The notes below the pieces were generated by a model that saw nothing but the letters and a program-made list of their open reading frames with translations, searched no databases and was not told where the DNA came from. Shown piece by piece: positions 10,907 to 17,106 of a stretch of DNA of 17,106 bases. Both the position numbers and the translations under genes were made by a program. The DNA is from Spirochaetaceae bacterium (lineage in GTDB: Bacteria; Spirochaetota; Spirochaetia; Treponematales; Breznakiellaceae), in the NCBI GenBank assembly GCA_031257995.1, contig JAIRNN010000109.1:1-17106 (forward strand), read 5' to 3'. Position 1 is the first letter of the stretch. Each line of letters opens with the position of its first letter.

Positions 10907-13900
10907 ATGCAAAAAACACGGAAATTTCCAGGGGAGGGAATCGGATTTAATCGAGTCATCGCGGGGGTGTTGCTGTTCGTGATGACGGCGGGCGTGGTTC
11001 CGGCGGAGGCGCTTACGGGGTTTGGGGAAAACCTGGATGCCAGCCGGAGCGTGTTCGATTATCAGTTTGACCGCGCGGACCGGGAGGCGACTCCTGAGCG
11101 GTGGCGGGAAACGGCTCGCGAGGGGCTTTCGTTCGCGGTGAGCGCGTGGGAGCGTTACTCGGCGGAACTGTTTTCCGATGCGGCGGCGTTTGCGGCGGCT
11201 CGTGAGGAAATGATCGAGTGGAGCGAGGAGGAGTTACAACGGCGGTATGCGGAGTACCTTGCCGGGCAATTTTTCCTCGCTCAGTCGGCGAAAATGCGGG
11301 ACGAGACGCGAAAAGCGGTTCGAGGGGCGAATCTCGAATTGCTCTACGAGCATGACGAGGCGGGGGACGTACAGATTGACGAACAGAGCGGAGACCCCGT
11401 TATCAAATATCAGCCGGAGAGTCTTGCGGAGGACATTCTGGCGTGGCGGGAAAAGACGGGCGCGGGCATAACGCTTGAGTATCTGTACCCCGAACTGGCG
11501 GCTTATCTTGGTGAAAACGGGGTGAGCGAGGCGTTGGACCAAACAATGGGGCTCTATACGGTAACAATACGCCAGGGCCTGACAAACGAGATTAACCGCG
11601 AGCTGGCGCGGGAAGAAACGCTTTTTATCGCGAAACGAACGCTGGATGTCTACAGTCTGCGCGGCAGGAGCGAAGGAGAGGCTGCGGGAGTTATCTCGCG
11701 GGAGATCATAGCGGAGACCGAATATATTGTGGCGCAGGGGATCGCGTCGCTGGAAGAACGGATAAACGCGCTGTCGGGCGGCGCGGAGGATTTGAGCCTC
11801 GGCGGGGAAGAGTGGCTTGAAGCGTACCGTGTTCAGTTTGAACGGGGGCTACAGGCGTGGGAGGATGCGGAAGAGCGGTTTTTTGTGCGCCGCATAGAGT
11901 GGGAGCAGGATGCCGGGCAGCGTTATCAGGAAGGAGAGGCGGCGTGGGCCGAGGCGTTTTATACCTTGCAAACCGAACAGCAGAAATGGGCGGTGAAAGC
12001 GGAAGAGCTCTTTCGGGCGGGGGAACAGCTTTTCATCAACGCGGAAGCGGAGTTGAGGGAGTCCATCCGGCTGGCGAAAGAAGAGTTTGACCGGGACGCG
12101 CTGGAACGGCGCGAGGCGGGGAGCGCGCGGGCCGGGGCGTATCTTGAGATGTATATCACGAGCGGGACGGTGGCGTCGGCGGCGGTCGAAAATATCCGGT
12201 TTTGGGCCGAGGGTATGGGCAAGGAAGGGTATCCGTCCGCCGGAAGCGCGGCGTTTGATACGTGGGTGAAAAATGAGCTCGCCGGGGAACTGGCCGCGCT
12301 GGAAGGCGAATTCCGGAAAATTAAGGAACCGCAGTATATCCGGGTTGAGAGATGGTTCTATTGGGAACAGATCGAAAATCCAAGATATTTTGCGGAGGTG
12401 AGGCGGAATAACGAGCTTCTCGCCGCGTTACAGGTGTTGAAACCGGCGGTGATAAACAGCGTGAACGTGAAAGCGGCGCTTCAGGCGTTTTTGGCGAATG
12501 TTCTCGTGGAGACGGATGAGTGCGGGTCGCTTGTGGAAGCGATGATCGGCAGAATGGACCGCTACCGGGAGATGGAATTGTGGTCGGATTTGTATAAGAC
12601 CTACATGGCCAAAGCGGTGGAGGCGCGGAACAGCCTCCAGAATGATTTTGATCTGGTGATCGGGAAAAACGCGGGGCTTCTTGTTGACGTGCTGAACGAC
12701 GCGTTTAGCAGTGAGGATTTTTTTCTTGACGAGTATCAGATTGAATTGATCCGCGCCGAGGCGGTGAAAAATTACTGGGAAAAGAGGCACGCGATAGCGG
12801 AGGCGGTGGCAGACTACGCGAATCTTTTCACCGGGGACCGCGCGACGGCGGGAGACCTTGCGTCCGATTGGGAAAAGGCGCGGGCGGACTACGAGGGGGC
12901 GCTTGCCCTATACCGGGAGGCGCAGTCGAGGCTGACGGAAGAAGGGGCGGAAATCCTTGCCGCGAAAGAGGCTCTAAACGAGGCTTCCGCTGCCTTGAAC
13001 GAGGCCAACGCGAAACTCAACACGCTTTACACCGAACACGGTGAACTGATGGCGGCATATATGGCCGACGACAGCAGTTTTTTTGCCCGCGAATTTTCGG
13101 GCTTCTATCAATCGCTTATAGAGAACAACAAAACAATAAAAGCGACCGGAGAGGAAGCGGTTTATACGTCCTATCTGGAACACGCGGCCCGATACTACGA
13201 CTTGGCGGCGCTTGACGGGGCAAGCGCGCTGTTGAAAGAAATCGTGACGGAATGGGAGGGCGGCAGGAAAGAACAGGCGCTCGCGCTTTTGTCCGCAACT
13301 TCTCTTGAAGACTGGTATTACGGCGCACTGGGGATAACACCGTCTCCGGAAGACCGGGAACGTTTTTACGACGTTGCTATCCGGGACCGGCTGGAACGCG
13401 AAAAGGAGGAGAAGAGGAAGGCGGCGATTCTTGAAAAGACGAAAATGGCGGAGGGGGAAGCGTATGATGCCGGCCTCATCGCGGAACTCGACGCGGCGGT
13501 AACGACGCTGGGAGCGATGATTGAGGCGCTGGATTACGCGGGAAGCCTGTCCAACGCGGTACTGAAGTTTAACGGCGAAAGGGCGGTGAGGAACCTCCGG
13601 CAGTTGTACGCGGGCCTGGGCCTCACGATGGAGGGGTATCTCCTGCCCTCGCCGAGGGAGACGGCATCGTCGCTGTTCTATGCCCAGGGGGATCCTGTTG
13701 AAAACATTGCCGGATTCCTTACGGCTCTGGACGGGGAAATTTCCGCGCTGCCGGGATTTCTTTCCGGCGAGGCGCAGTCGTGGAAGGCGGCGTTTACGGA
13801 CTATCTGGCGGCCAAGATAAAAGACTCGGTTTTGAATCCGGTGATAGATCAGGTGGGTGTTATAAGCGCGATAGAGGCCGATCTCGAAAAGATAAAGGCG

Positions 13901-16900
13901 GCGGAGAAGATAAACGGGTTTATCGCGGAACAGGACACGGAGAGTGCCCGGTATCTGTGCGCGGCAATTGACTTGGGCGTCGCGCTTTCCCCATTTTCTA
14001 TTGACGATCTGAAAAATGAAGCGGCGAAGAGGATCGCTGCCGAACTGGGGATGCTTTACACGGAGGAGGAAAGGCAGGAAGCGTCCGGAATAAAGGATCA
14101 TTTGGGGCAATACCGGGAACGTTACGCTTACGCGGACGATGACATCTGGGCGGCATCGCTCGAACGGGCTGCGGAAAGGATTATCGAGCGGGAAAACATC
14201 CGGTCGTTTGACGGGCTCACGACGTATGACCGCGAGCACACGTTTGGCGGTTATGAAAAGGAAGCGCTTGATTCGCGTCTTTTCCTTGAGGAAAGCGGGC
14301 TCGTTGAAAGCGATTCGTCTTTCTACGCCCTGATTCCCGAACTGGCGGGCCTTATTATCGAGACGATGAGCCCGGCGGATCCCGCAGATCCGCCTTTGGC
14401 GCCCGATTTCACCGGGATAAAAGAGGTGTTGTCGGCATGGAAAGACAAGTACGGCGCGTTATTCGTGATACCCTCTCGTTTTCTCATCTATACAGTCGCG
14501 GGACAGCTTGAAGACGCAACCGATGTGGAGGCATTGTTAGCCGCTCTGGAACTTGATGCTTGCGAAGGCGCGGAGGAAATATGGGCCAAAACCCGGCGGG
14601 AAGATTTTGATTTGACGGACAGCGTTTTGTCTTTCACGGACAACGGACAGACGGCGGGCGAGATTGCCGAGTCGATTGTCCTGGCGCGGTTGAAGTATTT
14701 CGCGTTCACCGGGGACAACGCCGGTTTTGAAGCGGAACTGGCCGCGCGGGAGGTGTCCGGCGCGGTCATCGAGATAGCGCAGTTGTTCAAGGACACCATC
14801 GACAAAGGGGCGCGGTATTACGGATACGATGTTTCCGGGGATCTTTTTACATGGGCGTTAAAAATGCAGGCGGGAGACGTGGAAAAAGCCGCCGAACTTG
14901 CCGATTTAATTACGTTTCAGAACTGGGGCGACGGTTTTATCACGGGGGTTACCGGAAACGAAGGCGGGCAGAAAGATTATTTCAGCGCGATGATTCAAAC
15001 GGCAGCGGGCGGCTATGCTGAAACCTTGCAAAAAGAGATAAACAAAAATCAAAACGTCCTCAGCATTGCGGCGGCCCTGAAAGCCATCGAGGAAAAAAGA
15101 CAAGTCCTCGTGGACGGCGGCAAGCAGCACTGGCGTTACTATATTACCGAACCGGTGACGGAAAGCAACAATATATTTAAGAATTATAATAACGGCGTTA
15201 CCGAAGAAGAAAAAAAGCTGAAACCGGGAACCACTGACGCGGCCGATGAACCAAGCGATGAGATGAAAGGCGCAGCCACCATGCTGAAAGGCTTTTTGGC
15301 CGACGCTTTTGAAAGGCTTGATTTTGAGGAGAGAAAGCTCAACGACGCTTTTTTGTATTACGACACGGTAAAAGACCGGAACGCGCTTGCCGCATACGCC
15401 GAAACCGCGCGCCTCTATCTGACGGAAGCGGAGCGGGTGTGGACGGACGATGATTTGAAGCCGGCGGATTACCAGTATACGGAACTCTATCAGAACGCGG
15501 CCTCCGATCTAAACGGCTATTTTTATACGCAAGATTTTCTTCAGGGCGAGCTTCTGAAAAACGGCGCGGGTATTATTCTTGCGAAAGAAAGCAAAGCGGA
15601 AAAGGAACTGCTGGTTCAAAAAAAATTAATGGAAATCACCGGGCAAAGAGCGCAGTATGCGGAGTTGCTTGGAGACATGAACAAGGCGGCGGCCTCGTTT
15701 GAGGAAGCCGGAAAAACGTATGAGGCGTACTATCAGTTGTCCAAAGAAGCCTTTGTAACAATGGAAGAAAGACGCTTTGAATATGAAAAGCAGGACGCGA
15801 TCAAGCGGTGGGCAAGTACGGCCTACCTCGCGTCAGGCGGAGAGGATGCGCCTAGTGAAACCGAGTACCGGGATCCCGCCGCCGAACTTGCCTACAGCGG
15901 AGAACGGCTCCGCAACGCGGACGCGGCTCTGGACGCGCTTGCCGGTCTGTATAACGGCGGCGAAACGGCGCGGGCTTATCAGGACAAAGAGTATCAGGAG
16001 CTTTATGAAAAATACAAGATGAGTTTTTCCCGGATGATGACCGCGATAAAAACATCGGCGGCCCTGAATAAGGCAATTGCCGAGGAGACGGTGAGGAATC
16101 AAAACCTGTACAGCGACTATCTTGATTCCCTGTATGAGTTAACCGGAGGGATAAACCATACCGCGAATTTCGGCAAACCGGAAACACAAGACGAATACAA
16201 CACGGTCAACCAGTTTATCACCGTTGAAAACGGCAAACTCACCTTTCATTTCGCGAACGCGAACCGTTTTGAAATAATCCTGACCGATGAAAACGATGTG
16301 TCTTCGTTGACGGAGTTTCTTACCCCCAAAGAGGCGGACAAAAAAGACGAAAGAACGAAAAACGAGACAAACAATGTTTCGGCATTTGAGTTGAGCGCGC
16401 GCGAGTTAACGGAACGGCTCGCCGCGCGGTATACGGACAGCGCCGGGTTCAAAACGATGACGCTGGCGCGGGAATATCTGATCCGTAAAATCACCGAGGA
16501 TTCGGGAAACGGCGCGTTTGCCAAGAGCTCTCTGCCAAGATATCAAAGGGACCAGACGGCGGTCAGTGAACACGGCGGGCTTGGGCGGATGTATACGGAT
16601 TCAAGAAATAAGGTTTACGAATCGGCGGGATCGAACTACGCATGGTTTGAGGCCGAGCAGAAAAAAGTATGGGACAGTCTCGGCAAGGAGGAACAGGAAG
16701 ACATCGAATTCTGGACGATCCTCACGCTTTTGGGGGATACGGTTTCCGGGTCGTTCAGCAGGACAGACGCGCTCGTGTACGAAGCGTTGCGGGATTCGTT
16801 GCAGAGTAAACAAAACTATTACTCCCGAACCGGCAACGCCATGCTTGCCGCTGGGGCTCTGGCACTGGCGATTCCCTGGACCATAGGGCATGGGGTTATG

Positions 16901-17106
16901 TTAATGGCGATAGGGTTTTCGCTGCGGTACGAGTACGATATGGGCAGGGAGACTATGAGCCGGCTGAGAACACAGTCTGCCGAATACGCGAAAATCGTTG
17001 GCGAAACCCAGAACACGGTGACCGGCAACTTCACGGCGATTGCCGGCAAGCTCAATGCCTACCATAAATCCTGCGACCGGCTGGCAACGCTTATCGGCGA
17101 GGCGGA
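10907..17106 (+). CDS. Giant secreted alpha-helical/coiled-coil protein (5' part, runs off window)
   Basis: One open frame of at least 2066 codons with no stop, cut by the window edge. The ATG at 10907 follows GGGGGA by 4 nt. The N terminus has a basic region (QKTRKFPGEGIGFNR), a hydrophobic core VIAGVLLFVMTAGVV and a likely signal-peptidase site after PAEA (about residue 36). The rest is predominantly helical, rich in Ala, Glu, Arg and aromatic residues, with only four cysteines. Heptad-like coiled coil is clear around 640-710 (ALNEASAALNEANAKLNTLY). Polar linkers lie near 1413-1455 and 1805-1830. A hydrophobic, Gly-rich segment at about 1977-2002 (MLAAGALALAIPW, VMLMAIGF) is probably a membrane anchor. 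The style resembles the very large 'longest' structural proteins of Leptospira and other spirochaetes (TIGR04388-like); that is recollection, not a search. Function unknown; the C terminus could carry a variable or toxin domain. Confidence 0.9.
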   Translation, partial: MQKTRKFPGEGIGFNRVIAGVLLFVMTAGVVPAEALTGFGENLDASRSVFDYQFDRADREATPERWRETAREGLSFAVSAWERYSAELFSDAAAFAAAREEMIEWSEEELQRRYAEYLAGQFFLAQSAKMRDETRKAVRGANLELLYEHDEAGDVQIDEQSGDPVIKYQPESLAEDILAWREKTGAGITLEYLYPELAAYLGENGVSEALDQTMGLYTVTIRQGLTNEINRELAREETLFIAKRTLDVYSLRGRSEGEAAGVISREIIAETEYIVAQGIASLEERINALSGGAEDLSLGGEEWLEAYRVQFERGLQAWEDAEERFFVRRIEWEQDAGQRYQEGEAAWAEAFYTLQTEQQKWAVKAEELFRAGEQLFINAEAELRESIRLAKEEFDRDALERREAGSARAGAYLEMYITSGTVASAAVENIRFWAEGMGKEGYPSAGSAAFDTWVKNELAGELAALEGEFRKIKEPQYIRVERWFYWEQIENPRYFAEVRRNNELLAALQVLKPAVINSVNVKAALQAFLANVLVETDECGSLVEAMIGRMDRYREMELWSDLYKTYMAKAVEARNSLQNDFDLVIGKNAGLLVDVLNDAFSSEDFFLDEYQIELIRAEAVKNYWEKRHAIAEAVADYANLFTGDRATAGDLASDWEKARADYEGALALYREAQSRLTEEGAEILAAKEALNEASAALNEANAKLNTLYTEHGELMAAYMADDSSFFAREFSGFYQSLIENNKTIKATGEEAVYTSYLEHAARYYDLAALDGASALLKEIVTEWEGGRKEQALALLSATSLEDWYYGALGITPSPEDRERFYDVAIRDRLEREKEEKRKAAILEKTKMAEGEAYDAGLIAELDAAVTTLGAMIEALDYAGSLSNAVLKFNGERAVRNLRQLYAGLGLTMEGYLLPSPRETASSLFYAQGDPVENIAGFLTALDGEISALPGFLSGEAQSWKAAFTDYLAAKIKDSVLNPVIDQVGVISAIEADLEKIKAAEKINGFIAEQDTESARYLCAAIDLGVALSPFSIDDLKNEAAKRIAAELGMLYTEEERQEASGIKDHLGQYRERYAYADDDIWAASLERAAERIIERENIRSFDGLTTYDREHTFGGYEKEALDSRLFLEESGLVESDSSFYALIPELAGLIIETMSPADPADPPLAPDFTGIKEVLSAWKDKYGALFVIPSRFLIYTVAGQLEDATDVEALLAALELDACEGAEEIWAKTRREDFDLTDSVLSFTDNGQTAGEIAESIVLARLKYFAFTGDNAGFEAELAAREVSGAVIEIAQLFKDTIDKGARYYGYDVSGDLFTWALKMQAGDVEKAAELADLITFQNWGDGFITGVTGNEGGQKDYFSAMIQTAAGGYAETLQKEINKNQNVLSIAAALKAIEEKRQVLVDGGKQHWRYYITEPVTESNNIFKNYNNGVTEEEKKLKPGTTDAADEPSDEMKGAATMLKGFLADAFERLDFEERKLNDAFLYYDTVKDRNALAAYAETARLYLTEAERVWTDDDLKPADYQYTELYQNAASDLNGYFYTQDFLQGELLKNGAGIILAKESKAEKELLVQKKLMEITGQRAQYAELLGDMNKAAASFEEAGKTYEAYYQLSKEAFVTMEERRFEYEKQDAIKRWASTAYLASGGEDAPSETEYRDPAAELAYSGERLRNADAALDALAGLYNGGETARAYQDKEYQELYEKYKMSFSRMMTAIKTSAALNKAIAEETVRNQNLYSDYLDSLYELTGGINHTANFGKPETQDEYNTVNQFITVENGKLTFHFANANRFEIILTDENDVSSLTEFLTPKEADKKDERTKNETNNVSAFELSARELTERLAARYTDSAGFKTMTLAREYLIRKITEDSGNGAFAKSSLPRYQRDQTAVSEHGGLGRMYTDSRNKVYESAGSNYAWFEAEQKKVWDSLGKEEQEDIEFWTILTLLGDTVSGSFSRTDALVYEALRDSLQSKQNYYSRTGNAMLAAGALALAIPWTIGHGVMLMAIGFSLRYEYDMGRETMSRLRTQSAEYAKIVGETQNTVTGNFTAIAGKLNAYHKSCDRLATLIGEA

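Noticed and set aside
12974..14239. Minus-strand frame of 421 codons opposite the giant gene
   Set aside because: It is antisense to the continuous plus-strand frame. Its composition is Arg/Phe-rich shadow sequence, with no ribosome site or motif.

Overview
The window reads like a chromosomal segment of a spirochaete, most likely a Treponema-type anaerobe. This is inferred from the gene families and the texture of the intergenic DNA, not from a marker gene. Support comes from anaerobic redox genes (a flavo-diiron/rubredoxin fusion), a molybdenum-cofactor pair, a small outer-membrane barrel ending in Phe, an HU-like DNA-binding protein, a PD-(D/E)XK transposase-family protein, and a very large secreted alpha-helical protein. 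Coding DNA is GC-rich. Spacers are long, AT-richer and full of short palindromes and dispersed repeats. I see no rRNA, tRNA or CRISPR array.

Layout. 1-293 is a gene-free repeat-rich end. A LUD-domain protein lies on the minus strand (294-935). A 450-bp spacer packed with tandem duplications, hairpins and a terminator-like stem precedes gltD (1388-2836, plus). Next on the plus strand come a PD-(D/E)XK/Rpn-family protein (3055-3939) and a two-gene molybdenum-cofactor unit, MOSC protein plus MogA/MoaB (4002-4987, 4-nt overlap). On the minus strand are an outer-membrane beta-barrel gene with its own terminator and a palindrome-loaded promoter (5334-5888), and an HU-like protein (6148-6600) preceded by a long leader with a strong promoter and a 10-G tract. 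A minus-strand operon follows: flavo-diiron/flavin-reductase/rubredoxin fusion, coaB, coaC (10174 down to 7062). Upstream of it is a decayed UPF0175/PIN-type toxin-antitoxin locus (10310-10658).

From 10907 to the right edge a single uninterrupted plus-strand reading frame of at least 2066 codons runs off the window. It has a signal peptide, is overwhelmingly alpha-helical, contains coiled coil, almost no cysteine, and a hydrophobic segment near residue 1980. It is the least explained and most interesting item here.

Functional logic: coaB and coaC perform consecutive steps of coenzyme A synthesis and are probably co-transcribed with the O2/NO-reducing flavo-diiron protein. MOSC and MogA belong to molybdenum-cofactor handling. 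GltD supplies electrons for glutamate synthesis, although no gltB is visible. The non-coding DNA carries at least two repeat classes (ACAGATG/AACCAC-type dispersed repeats and short tri-loop palindromes). These touch gene ends and promoters and account for much of the intergenic space.
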